Assembly (NCBI GenBank): GCA_964385635.1
Contig: CAYLPU010000001.1
Location: 54,678-118,677, forward strand
Length of the DNA: 64,000 nucleotides
Source: CAYLPU01 sp964385635
GTDB lineage: Bacteria; Chloroflexota; Anaerolineae; B4-G1
Direction of reading: 5' to 3'
Position numbers and translations under genes: made by a program. Positions 40,341 through 48,620 of the stretch are shown in pieces. Within the stretch, counting starts at the first letter, position 1. The number at the start of each line of letters is the position of its first letter. The notes beneath the pieces are model-generated. The model was not told the DNA's origin. It saw nothing but the letters and a program-made list of their open reading frames with translations, and made no database searches.

Positions 40341-40724
40341 ATGGCAATGACAAGCAATGAACGGCTGAAGATTCTCCAGATGCTGGAGGAAGGGAAGATC
40401 ACGGCGGAGGAAGCAACCACCCTGCTGCGGGCATTAGAGGGGAGGCGACGCGCTGTATCAGGTGTGGCCAGTCTGGGTGGTGAGAACCGCTTCCTCCGTA
40501 TCCAGGTGACCGACCTGGCCTCGGGATCAGCGAAGGTGAACGTGACCATTCCACTGGGCCTGGTGAGCGCGGGCCTGCGAATGGCGGAACGGTTCGCCCC
40601 CAAAGAATTTGAGGGCTTTGACATGCAGGAACTGAGAGACCTGATCACCAGTGGCACGGTCGGCAAGATCGTGGAGGTAGTGGATGCGGAGGACAACGAG
40701 CGGGTTGAGATCTACGTGGAGTAG
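40341..40724 (+). CDS. SHOCT/YvlB-N-like small protein 1
   Basis: 127 residues. The N-terminal SHOCT-like motif (NERLKILQMLEEGKITAEEA) is followed by a beta-rich region (FLRIQVTDLASGSAKVNVTI) and a helical segment, ending in VDAEDNERVEIYVE. It is paralogous to the next gene. The SHOCT-like motif is the same as at the C-terminus of the upstream DUF4097 and DUF2089 proteins, suggesting a shared oligomerisation surface. Cytoplasmic; function unknown beyond the YvlB context. Confidence 0.8.
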   Translation: MAMTSNERLKILQMLEEGKITAEEATTLLRALEGRRRAVSGVASLGGENRFLRIQVTDLASGSAKVNVTIPLGLVSAGLRMAERFAPKEFEGFDMQELRDLITSGTVGKIVEVVDAEDNERVEIYVE

Positions 40725-40850
40725 ACCTCATCTTGCCTCTACTGAAGACCTGCGCTATACTTGTGTCAGCCCCGCAAACGACGGAACGGTTCGGGTGATT
40801 CCGGTGGCGAGTTTCCCGCCGGCCAAGAACCGTTACTCTGGAGGTGTCAG

Positions 40851-41225
40851 ATGGCTACGGCGGAAGAACGGATGCAGGTACTAAAGATGGTCCACAGCGG
40901 TCAAGTCACCGCTGAGGAAGGGGCCCGGCTGCTGGAGATCCTGGGAGAAGACCGCCCGAGGAAGGACACCCAGCCAGAAAGCCGGGGCAAGGAACCGCGC
41001 CAGTTCCACATCCGAGTAACCGATCTGGAAACGGGGCGGCAAAAGATAGACCTGCGCCTGCCCTGGAGACTGGTCAACGTAGGCATCAACATGGGGGCTC
41101 GCTTCGCCCGCGAAGAGATCAGGGCAGAGGACTTCATCGAAGCCATCCAGGCTGGCGCCGAAGGAAAGATCATAGACGTGGTGGATGAAGAGGATAACGA
41201 ACGGGTAGAGATCTTCGTGGAGTGA
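40851..41225 (+). CDS. SHOCT/YvlB-N-like small protein 2
   Basis: 124 residues, paralogue of the preceding protein: EERMQVLKMVHSGQVTAEEG at the N-terminus, FHIRVTDLETGRQKIDLRLP in the middle, and VDEEDNERVEIFVE at the end. GGAGGTGTC precedes the ATG. The spacing of 126 bp from the first copy allows a separate promoter, but none stands out. Confidence 0.8.
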   Translation: MATAEERMQVLKMVHSGQVTAEEGARLLEILGEDRPRKDTQPESRGKEPRQFHIRVTDLETGRQKIDLRLPWRLVNVGINMGARFAREEIRAEDFIEAIQAGAEGKIIDVVDEEDNERVEIFVE

Positions 41226-41300
41226 CTCGAGTCGCGCCAGCCCCGCCAACGGGTGTAGAAAGGCGCGTTTCATTTCGGTTGACAGAGGAGGGAGCGCTCC

Positions 41301-42020
41301 TCAACTGATTTGAAACACACCCGAATCGGTCTCGTCTGTGTTCATCTGCGTCCAGAATTTGGGCGTCAGACGTTGCAACGCCTCTCCGCTCAGGGGACGG
41401 CGCCCGTGGCCAGCGTAGACCCATTCGAGCCTGAGCGCCTGCAGGCGGGCGAGGCTGTCTGGAATGAGCGACCAGTCGTCGGCGAAAGAGCACTGTACGC
41501 GAGGCCAGCCCGAGGTGGACACCAGGTCGCCCACGAAAGCGAGCCGCCCCTCGACGATGAGGCAACTGGAGCCAGAGGTGTGACCCGGCGTGTGGAGCAC
41601 AACCGCGTCCAGGCCATAGGCGCGCAGGTCACTACCATCGCCGAGGAGGAGATCGGGCGGGGTTGGTTCCGGTCTCAGGTACGATCCGAACAGCTGCAGG
41701 AGCACCCACAGCAACTTACCCTGGCCGCGTGCCAAGCCGACGGGCGTTTCCCCCTGCGCCATCGCGTCCCCATCGGCGCGATGAATGGCGATGGGCGCGC
41801 CGGTGAGCCGCCGTAGCGCAGCCGCGCTGCCGTAGTGATCGAGGTGGGCGTGGGTGATAAAGATGAGCCGCAGGTCATCTCGTCCCAGCGAGCGCATCCG
41901 CCGCAGCACACGCTGCTCGTAGTGAGGTAAACCCGCGTCCACCAGCACCAGGCACGTGTCACTTTCGATCAGATGTGCGGGGGCCATCCCCATTGGAATG
42001 TTATGAACCTGCAGCGGCAT
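41301..42020 (-). CDS. Metallo-beta-lactamase-fold hydrolase
   Basis: 239 residues with the MBL dinuclear site: THAHLDHYG (H-x-H-x-D-H), distal His in LHTPGHTSGSSC, Asp in FVGDLVST and His in YAGHGRRPL. Glyoxalase-II-like or lactonase activity is possible; the substrate is unknown. The last 18 residues (WTQMNTDETDSG) are encoded by an AACACAGACGA-type repeat half, so the native C-terminus has been replaced or extended in frame. It overlaps the HAD phosphatase gene by 20 bp. The ATG at 42020 fits the family start. Confidence 0.88.
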   Translation of the reverse strand: MPLQVHNIPMGMAPAHLIESDTCLVLVDAGLPHYEQRVLRRMRSLGRDDLRLIFITHAHLDHYGSAAALRRLTGAPIAIHRADGDAMAQGETPVGLARGQGKLLWVLLQLFGSYLRPEPTPPDLLLGDGSDLRAYGLDAVVLHTPGHTSGSSCLIVEGRLAFVGDLVSTSGWPRVQCSFADDWSLIPDSLARLQALRLEWVYAGHGRRPLSGEALQRLTPKFWTQMNTDETDSGVFQIS

Positions 42021-42873
42021 ATAGCAACTCAGCGAGGCTGTGGAGTACGTAGTCGGGCCGGATATCGGAAGCGGCCAGGTCCTCGGGGGTGGTGACGCCG
42101 GTGAGAACAACAGCGGTCGCCATCCCGGCCTCCTGGCCCATGCGAATGTCCGTCTCCAACCGGTCGCCGACGATGATACACTCGGAGGCCGGAAGTTGCA
42201 AGCAGTCGAGGATGGCGCGGGCGGTGATGGGCGAGGGCTTGCCGACGACGACCTCGACCTGCCTGCCGGTGCAACCTTCAATCGCGCCGATGACCGCCGC
42301 TGCGTCGGGAAGGCCGCCCGTCGGAGTTGGACAGTAGCGGTCGGCGTTTGTGGCGATGAAGCGCGCCCCGGCGCGGATGGCGTCGAAGGCGATCTGAAGT
42401 TTGCGGTAGTCGAAGGTGCGGTCGAAGGAGGCGACGACGAACTGGATCTCGCCGGGCCACCGGCCTGAAGAGCCGGTGCTGGGCTGGGTCAGGCGAAAGC
42501 CAGCCGCCTGCAGTTCCGCGAGCAGTGGCGGCTCTCCCACGACGAAGAGAGTCGCTCCCGGAGCCTCCTGCTCCAGCCAGTGGGCCAGCACCCACGAGGA
42601 GTTGATGACCTCATCGGGCGAGGTGGGGACACCCAGGCGGGTCAGTTTGGCGGCGTAGTCGGCGCGGGTCTGCAGGGGCTTGTTGCTGAGGAAGACGACA
42701 CGGGAGCCGGCTGCTCGCAACGTTTCAATCGTACGTCTGGCCCCCGGCAGGAGCGCGTCACCCAGGTAGACGGTGCCGTCCAGGTCGAGGACGGTGCCAG
42801 GGAAGAGGGGGATGGTTTGTTGGTTGGCTGGTTCGTTTGTTTGTTTGTTGGTTGGTTTGATGGTCGGCCTCAC
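42001..42873 (-). CDS. HAD-IIA family phosphatase (NagD-like)
   Basis: 290 residues. Motif I is LDLDGTVYLGD, motif II LSNKP, and motifs III and IV are in GKPSPITARAIL and IIVGDRLETDI, with a C2-type cap between; all catalytic residues are present. NagD-like enzymes hydrolyse nucleotide or sugar phosphates. The first 22 residues (Thr/Asn/Gln/Pro-rich) come from a GTTTGTTGGTTG-type simple repeat, and the GTG start overlaps the PIN gene stop as GTGA. The native start may have been a later codon near GTVLDLDG. Confidence 0.9.
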   Translation of the reverse strand: MRPTIKPTNKQTNEPANQQTIPLFPGTVLDLDGTVYLGDALLPGARRTIETLRAAGSRVVFLSNKPLQTRADYAAKLTRLGVPTSPDEVINSSWVLAHWLEQEAPGATLFVVGEPPLLAELQAAGFRLTQPSTGSSGRWPGEIQFVVASFDRTFDYRKLQIAFDAIRAGARFIATNADRYCPTPTGGLPDAAAVIGAIEGCTGRQVEVVVGKPSPITARAILDCLQLPASECIIVGDRLETDIRMGQEAGMATAVVLTGVTTPEDLAASDIRPDYVLHSLAELLYAAAGS

Positions 42874-43343
42874 ACAGCAGGTTGAAAGACGTAACTAGGC
42901 AGGCGCTCGCGCAGGGTGGTGCCCGGGGCTTGCAAGTCAGCGAGCACTTCGAGGAACACGGCGGGAGGCAAGATTTGGACAGCCTGGAAGGAACACAGGT
43001 CTGTCAAGTCCCGGTCAAGAGTGACAACGTAACGCGCCCTGCCGGCCATTGCTGCTTCGAGTAACATATCGTCCTGTGGGTCACGACAGACGTGGACAGC
43101 CTCGGTTGGTCTCACGATGACAGCAACCGTTGCGATCACGTCCAGCCACTCGGCGGCTATGTCTGGATCGGCATGAAACTCCGCCGTTTTCACTTTCAGC
43201 TTGCGGGTCAGTTCATCCCATAGCGGGGGACTCAACACGATGTGGAACTCTCCCTGGCGCCAGGCTAAGAGTACGCGGTGTGCAGGACCGTGCCAGAAGA
43301 TGCCAGCGATCCAGACCGAAGTGTCTATGACGGCGCGAATCAT
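42870..43343 (-). CDS. PIN-domain toxin (VapC-like ribonuclease)
   Basis: 157 residues. Conserved acidic residues of the PIN fold are in AVIDTSVWI (first Asp), LSPPLWDELTRKL (Glu), CRDPQDDMLLEAA (Asp) and VTLDRDLTDL (Asp). The group is the putative-toxin COG1569-like PIN subfamily. It is coupled by ATGA to an HTH/excisionase-type partner upstream, an arrangement seen in many PIN toxin-antitoxin pairs. Confidence 0.88.
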   Translation of the reverse strand: MIRAVIDTSVWIAGIFWHGPAHRVLLAWRQGEFHIVLSPPLWDELTRKLKVKTAEFHADPDIAAEWLDVIATVAVIVRPTEAVHVCRDPQDDMLLEAAMAGRARYVVTLDRDLTDLCSFQAVQILPPAVFLEVLADLQAPGTTLRERLPSYVFQPAV

Positions 43344-43660
43344 TGCAGTAATCGTCTGGCTTCTTCGTCGCTATATCCGTCCGGATCGTGGCCCTGCGTG
43401 ATGAGGTACTCTTGGAACGCCTGTTGAGAGGCTGCCATCATCCGGTCGAAGCGCTCCTGCCACAGCGTGCTGCGGCGGACCGTCTTGCGTTCGTGCAGGA
43501 AACGATCTAGATCGACCGCCTCAATGCGATAAGACCTGCCCAACCGTATAGCAGGCAGTTCTCCTCGGCGTATCCACCGATAGACTTGTCGCACCCCAAC
43601 CTGCAGATACCTGGAAACCTCTTGCGGTGTCAGCGCGCAAACGTTCATCGCGGTAGCCAT
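43340..43660 (-). CDS. Excisionase-family HTH protein, antitoxin partner of the PIN protein
   Basis: 106 residues. The N-terminal MerR/excisionase-like HTH (LTPQEVSRYLQVGVRQVYRW, IRRGELPAIRLGRSYRI) binds DNA. The C-terminal helical half (WQERFDRMMAASQQAFQEYL) probably wraps the toxin. It is the first gene of the pair. GGGGGGTG serves as ribosome site. It likely autorepresses the promoter just upstream, which diverges from the defence operon promoter. Confidence 0.82.
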   Translation of the reverse strand: MATAMNVCALTPQEVSRYLQVGVRQVYRWIRRGELPAIRLGRSYRIEAVDLDRFLHERKTVRRSTLWQERFDRMMAASQQAFQEYLITQGHDPDGYSDEEARRLLQ

Positions 43661-43678
43661 AGTACACCCCCCAACACT

Positions 43679-43707
43679 ATCATACACCAGCATGCACTAT
43701 CCGTCAA
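43679..43707 (-). promoter_or_regulatory. Promoter of the HTH/PIN pair
   Basis: Minus-strand TTGACG (43707-43702) and TATGAT (43684-43679), 17-bp spacer, 19 bp before the HTH start codon. Confidence 0.75.
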
Positions 43708-43769
43708 TGGCAGCGGAGGGAGAGCGCAACGCCTTCGCGTAGTGCCGCAGCACATAATACTTGTCAACT

Positions 43770-43798
43770 TTGACTTCTGCGCGAAGTTGCACTATACT
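43770..43798 (+). promoter_or_regulatory. Promoter of the defence operon
   Basis: TTGACT (43770-43775) and TATACT (43793-43798), 17-bp spacer. The first gene starts about 155 bp downstream, after a repeat-rich leader. Confidence 0.7.
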
Positions 43799-43810
43799 GA
43801 ATCTACCGTA

Positions 43811-43910
43811 ACTACCCAGCAGTCGTTACACAGTGGCGGTTAGCAAAACCGCCCTACGCTGCCCTTGCCCCAAGATATTGAGAACATACTACCCAGCAGT
43901 CGTTACACAG
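43811..43910. repeat. Perfect 23-bp direct repeat flanking a GTAGG hairpin
   Basis: ACTACCCAGCAGTCGTTACA plus CAG occurs at 43811-43833 and again at 43888-43910. Between them lies the hairpin GGCGGTT (43835-43841) with AACCGCC (43847-43853), followed by CTACG. ACACAGAG-type repeat words follow the second copy up to the helicase start. Confidence 0.85.
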
Positions 43911-43953
43911 AGTTACACGGAGAAGACACAGAGAACCACAGAGAGAGAAACAA

Positions 43954-46900
43954 ATGCTCGAAATCAAACCTGGCCACACCATCCAAGGCCCCCGCTGGCC
44001 CGAACCGGTGGACGTCAAGTTAGTGGAAGACCTGGGCGACTACGTCCACCTGGTGGGCGCGACCACCGGTTCCGGCGAGCACGTGGACCAACTGATCCCC
44101 CGCCATGAACTGGCCCAACTGCAAATCGCTCGCGTCGAGGCCGACTTTACCGCCTCACCCCGCGAGGTCTTCCTCGCCCTGGAGGCCCGTCGCTACCGCT
44201 TCGCCTCCCTCTACGACCCGCTGCTGGCGATGAATACCTCCAAGGTGGACCCCCTGCCCCACCAGATCGAGGCGGTCTACGGCTACATCCTGCGTCTGCC
44301 CCGCATCCGCTTTCTCATTGCCGACGACCCCGGCGCGGGCAAGACCATCATGGCCGGGCTGATTCTCAAGGAACTCAAACTGCGCCACCTGGCCCGCCGC
44401 ATCCTGATCGTAGTGCCGGGCCATCTCAAGGACCAGTGGCGGCGGGAGATGAAGGAGCGCTTCGAGGAGACCTTCGTCGTCATAGACCGGGGAGTGATTG
44501 ACGCCCTCTATAGCGAGAACGTCTGGCAGCGGGAGATGCAGATCATCACCTCGATGGACTTCGCCAAGCAAGACGACCTTCTCCCCTCCCTGGCCTCGGT
44601 TCACTTCGACCTGGTGATCGTGGACGAGGCGCACAAGATGAGTGCCTACGTCTACGGCAACAAGTTGGAGAGGACCAGCCGCTACCGGCTGGGGGAGGTG
44701 CTCTCGCGCAGTTCCACCCATCTGCTCTTCCTGACCGCCACGCCCCACAAGGGCGACCCGGAGAACTTCCGCCTCTTCCTGGATTTGCTGGAGCCTGGCT
44801 TCTTCGCCACCACCGATATGCTGGCGGAATCCATCCGCAACCAGGACAATCCCCTCTTCATCCGCCGCGTTAAGGAGGACATGAAAGACTTCGAGGGCAA
44901 GCCGCTCTTCCTGCCCCGCCACGTGGAGACCAAACCCTTCGATCTGGGGCGCGAGTCGGTGCCGGAGAAGGACTTGTATAATGATCTCTCCCGCTACGTG
45001 AAGGAGCAGTACAACAAGGCGCTGACACGTAACCGGCAGCGCAATATCGCCTTTGCCCTGGTCATCCTCCAGCGACGGCTGGCCTCCAGCACCTATGCCC
45101 TCTATCGCTCCCTGGAGCGGCGCAAGAAACGGCTGGAGGACCTTTTGCAGGAGGCTCTGCAGGGAGCACAGGAAGGGCGTCGGGTGGATGCAGGGAGCCT
45201 GGACTTTGATGCTGTGGAGGACCTGAGCGAGGAGGAACGCTGGCGGCAGGAAGAGATCTGGGAGACACTCAGCGTGGCCGAGAACCGCCAGGAACTGGAG
45301 CGGGAGATCCAGACGCTGGAAGGTCTCATCCGGCAGGCCCGCGCCATCATCCAGAGCGGGGAGGAGGTCAAACTCCGTCACCTCCGGGAAGCGCTCGACG
45401 ACCTGAACCGCCAGCATCCCGGTGCCAAGATTCTCATCTTCACCGAGGCCCGCGACACGCTCTCGTACCTGGAGCAGCGCGTCCGCGAGTGGGGCTACTC
45501 CATCTGCACCATCCACGGTGGCATGCGCCTGGAAGAGCGCGTCCGGGCCGAGGGGGTGTTCAAGAACGAGGCCCAGGTGATGGTGGCCACCGAGGCCGCC
45601 GGCGAAGGCATCAACCTGCAGCATGCTTGCAACCTGATGATCAACTACGACATCCCCTGGAATCCCAACCTGTTGGAGCAGCGGATGGGGCGCATCCACC
45701 GCTACGGCCAGACGAGAGAGGTCTTCGTATTCAACCTGGTCGCCGAGGACACCCGCGAGGGGCAGGTGCTCATGCGGCTCTTTGGGAAACTGGAGGAGAT
45801 CCGCCAGGCATTAGGTAGCCACAAGGTGTTCGACGTATTGGGTGAGGTGCTCTATGGCAGCGGCAAGAACCTGGCCCAACTGTTGCTGGAGGCTGCCGCC
45901 AGTGCCCGCAGTATGGACGAGATCCTGGCGGAACTGGACATCGAGGTGGACGAGGACTACATCGCCCAGGTGAAGGAGAACCTGGGGGAGAGCCTCGCCA
46001 GCCGCTACATTGACTACACCCGCATCAAGGAGATGAGAGATCGGGCGCGGGAACACCGGCTTATTCCCGAGTACACCCAGGCGTTCTTCCAGAAGGCGAT
46101 GGAGGCCGCCAGCGGCGATGGCGCCAAGGTGCGCGACCGTGGGGGCAGGTTCCTCGCCGTGGACGGTATTCCCTTCGAAGTGCGCCGCATCGCCCAGGAG
46201 GATGACTTCAAGAAACGTCACGGCCTGCTCCAGCGGCGCTATCCGATGGTCGCCTTCGATAAGGAGATCGCTCGCTGGCACGCCCAGGCCGAGTTCGTCT
46301 CCTTCGGTCACCCGCTCTTCGAGGCAGTGCTGGCCTGGGTCGAGCAGAAACTGGCCGGCAGCCTCTCGCGGGGAGCGGTCTTCACCGACCCCGACGGCCG
46401 TATGGACGGGGTATTGCTGTTCTACGAGGGGGACGTGCGGGACGGGTTGGGGCAGGTGGCCGGGCGCAGGCTCTTCGCCCTCTACACCGACCTGACCACC
46501 GGCGAGGTTCGCCCCGCCAACCCGGCCCTCCTGTGGGACCTGGCAGAGGGCGGCGAATTGTCCGATGGACCACCCCCAGACCTGGAAGCCCTCAAGCAGC
46601 AGGCCCTGGGTGCGCTGCTGCCGGCTCTCGCCGATTACAGGGAGAAACTGCAGGCGGAGCGAGATCGCCAGGCCGAGATCAAGGAGAAGTACGGCGTCAA
46701 ATCCCTGGAGTACCTCATCGTCCAGTTGGACGGCGACCTGATCGGCCTCTACGCCCGGCGCGAGCGAGGGGACAAGGTGGACCTGCCGATCCACAACAAG
46801 GAGGAGCAGAAGCGCGGCTACGAGGAAGCGCTGGTGGTCTTGCAGCGCACCGTTGGGCAGGAGCGTTGCCTGACGATGGGCATGCCCCGCTTCGTGGGAG

Positions 46901-47322
46901 CGGTGCGGGTGGTGCCTGCATCCCAGACCGATGCAGCGATGAGCGAGGATCCGGACATCGAGCGGGTGGGGATGACGGTGACAATGGAGTACGAGCAGGC
47001 GCAGGACCGTATCCCGGAAGACGTCGCGGCCGAGAACCTGGGCTTCGACGTTCGCTCCACCGACCCGGAGACGGGGCAAAAGCGCTACATTGAGGTCAAG
47101 GCCCGGGCCCAGGTCGGCCCCGTGGCGCTGACCCAGAACGAGTGGTTCAAGGCCAACCGCTTCGGCCCCGACTACTACCTGTACGTGGTCCTCAACGCTG
47201 CCACGCAGCCCGAACTGTACATCATTCAAGACCCGGCGAGCAATCTCCAGCCCGAGGAGCGGGTGGAGGTGCGCTACCTGGTGCCGGTGGGTGATATTAC
47301 CGGTAAGGGAGAAAAGGTGTGA
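43954..47322 (+). CDS. SNF2-type DEAD/DEAH helicase with C-terminal DUF3883 domain
   Basis: 1122 residues. The helicase core has Walker A DDPGAGKTIMAGL near residue 128, DEAH box VIVDEAHKM, motif III FLTATPHKGD, motif V VATEAAGEGINLQ and motif VI EQRMGRIHRYGQ, split by a long helical insertion (about 350-480). The C-terminus (about 1025-1100) is a DUF3883 nuclease-like domain (AAENLGFDVRSTDPETGQKR, YIEVKARA), which has the D-x(n)-E-x-K pattern of PD-(D/E)xK folds. The protein is the likely DNA translocase of the defence operon. DrmD of DISARM is related, but the other DISARM genes are absent. Confidence 0.92.
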   Translation: MLEIKPGHTIQGPRWPEPVDVKLVEDLGDYVHLVGATTGSGEHVDQLIPRHELAQLQIARVEADFTASPREVFLALEARRYRFASLYDPLLAMNTSKVDPLPHQIEAVYGYILRLPRIRFLIADDPGAGKTIMAGLILKELKLRHLARRILIVVPGHLKDQWRREMKERFEETFVVIDRGVIDALYSENVWQREMQIITSMDFAKQDDLLPSLASVHFDLVIVDEAHKMSAYVYGNKLERTSRYRLGEVLSRSSTHLLFLTATPHKGDPENFRLFLDLLEPGFFATTDMLAESIRNQDNPLFIRRVKEDMKDFEGKPLFLPRHVETKPFDLGRESVPEKDLYNDLSRYVKEQYNKALTRNRQRNIAFALVILQRRLASSTYALYRSLERRKKRLEDLLQEALQGAQEGRRVDAGSLDFDAVEDLSEEERWRQEEIWETLSVAENRQELEREIQTLEGLIRQARAIIQSGEEVKLRHLREALDDLNRQHPGAKILIFTEARDTLSYLEQRVREWGYSICTIHGGMRLEERVRAEGVFKNEAQVMVATEAAGEGINLQHACNLMINYDIPWNPNLLEQRMGRIHRYGQTREVFVFNLVAEDTREGQVLMRLFGKLEEIRQALGSHKVFDVLGEVLYGSGKNLAQLLLEAAASARSMDEILAELDIEVDEDYIAQVKENLGESLASRYIDYTRIKEMRDRAREHRLIPEYTQAFFQKAMEAASGDGAKVRDRGGRFLAVDGIPFEVRRIAQEDDFKKRHGLLQRRYPMVAFDKEIARWHAQAEFVSFGHPLFEAVLAWVEQKLAGSLSRGAVFTDPDGRMDGVLLFYEGDVRDGLGQVAGRRLFALYTDLTTGEVRPANPALLWDLAEGGELSDGPPPDLEALKQQALGALLPALADYREKLQAERDRQAEIKEKYGVKSLEYLIVQLDGDLIGLYARRERGDKVDLPIHNKEEQKRGYEEALVVLQRTVGQERCLTMGMPRFVGAVRVVPASQTDAAMSEDPDIERVGMTVTMEYEQAQDRIPEDVAAENLGFDVRSTDPETGQKRYIEVKARAQVGPVALTQNEWFKANRFGPDYYLYVVLNAATQPELYIIQDPASNLQPEERVEVRYLVPVGDITGKGEKV

Positions 47323-47360
47323 TGACCATGCTGTTTGCTTGATTCCACTATGGAGGAACT

Positions 47361-48620
47361 ATGATTTCCTTGATCGAGGCATTAAACTTTCGCTGTCTGA
47401 AATATACTCACCAACCACTGGGACCATTTCACATTCTCGTGGGACCAAATGCCAGTGGCAAAACGACCTTTCTCGACGTCGTGGCCCTGCTTGGACGATT
47501 GGTATCTGAGGGCCTTGAGGCAGCCGCCTACGAGCGAACTCGAAACTTTCAGGATCTCGTCTGGGCAAGGTCAGGTGAGAAATTTGAATTGGCCATTGAG
47601 GCTGTGATTCCAAGCGCCTTGAGCAAAAAGATTGCCAATGAGAGATACGGTGTTATACGGTACGAGGTTTCTCTGGGCATTGATCCCGAAACTCGTGAAG
47701 TATCCATTTTGGCTGAAAAAGTTCTGTTGAAAAAGAACCAATCGGTTGCCCCAGTGCAGAGGACGTTTTTCCCTATGGAGATCATGCCACCTGCGACAAT
47801 ACTGACCCCGAGAGGAGCACGCGGTACCCGTACTGTCATCAACAAGGTTCCAGGGGGGAATGACAATTTCTATTCAGAAGTCTACAAAGAGTCGGGCAAA
47901 GGCTGGGCGCCGGCCTTTAAGCTCGGCCCGCGCAAATCGGCCCTGCGCAATCTTCCAGAGGATGAGTCCAAGTTCCCCGTGACGACCTGGTTGAAAGGAT
48001 TGCTGGCCGAAGGCGTTCAGCAGTTTGTACTCAACAGTATGCTCATTCGCAAAGCCAGTCCGCCGGGGCAGGTGCGCGGCTTCAAGCCGGACGGCTCAAA
48101 CCTGCCCTGGGTGATAGACAACCTTCAGAAAAAAGCGCCAGATCGCTTTCGGGACTGGGTGGCTCATCTGCGGACGGCGTTGCCCGATATTAAGGACATT
48201 CGCACTGTGGAAAGGCCGGATGACAGACATCGTTACTTGGTGCTCTGTTATGATGGGGATCTGGAGGTACCTTCGTGGGTCGCATCGGATGGGACGCTGC
48301 GACTGCTGGCCCTCACTCTCCCGGCGTATTTGCCTGATCTCAAGGGGGTCTATCTCATTGAGGAACCGGAAAACGGGATTCATCCCAGGGCAGTGGAAAC
48401 CATGTTCCAGTCCCTCTCGTCTGTCTACGATGCCCAGGTACTCTTGGCGACACATTCCCCCGTCATCTTGAGCATTGCCGAAGCAAATGAGGTGCTTTGT
48501 TTTGCCAAGACACTGGAAGGCGCTACAGATATTGTGCCAGGGAGCGAACACCCGGCGCTCAAAGAGTGGCGCGGCGAGACGAACCTGGGGATTCTCTTCG
48601 CCGGAGGAGTGCTGGGGTAA
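47361..48620 (+). CDS. AAA/RecF-like ATPase of a two-gene defence module
   Basis: 419 residues, an ABC/AAA_21-type ATPase: Walker A VGPNASGKTTFLD near residue 30, Walker B VYLIEEPENGIHP, and the switch VLLATHSP. Unlike OLD proteins it carries no fused TOPRIM. It overlaps by one base (TAATG) a small unrelated partner. ATPase plus small effector pairs of this architecture act in defence systems (PARIS-like; I also recall a MAD3/MAD4 naming). It begins 39 bp after the helicase gene. AT content is higher than in its neighbours, hinting at separate acquisition. Confidence 0.85.
   Translation: MISLIEALNFRCLKYTHQPLGPFHILVGPNASGKTTFLDVVALLGRLVSEGLEAAAYERTRNFQDLVWARSGEKFELAIEAVIPSALSKKIANERYGVIRYEVSLGIDPETREVSILAEKVLLKKNQSVAPVQRTFFPMEIMPPATILTPRGARGTRTVINKVPGGNDNFYSEVYKESGKGWAPAFKLGPRKSALRNLPEDESKFPVTTWLKGLLAEGVQQFVLNSMLIRKASPPGQVRGFKPDGSNLPWVIDNLQKKAPDRFRDWVAHLRTALPDIKDIRTVERPDDRHRYLVLCYDGDLEVPSWVASDGTLRLLALTLPAYLPDLKGVYLIEEPENGIHPRAVETMFQSLSSVYDAQVLLATHSPVILSIAEANEVLCFAKTLEGATDIVPGSEHPALKEWRGETNLGILFAGGVLG

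Noticed and set aside
44155..45699. Long minus-strand open frame opposite the helicase
   Set aside because: It is an antisense shadow of the high-GC helicase gene, without recognisable motifs or ribosome site. Similar shadows at 45811-47229, 38085-39596, 22020-23231 and 17360-18304 were dropped for the same reason.
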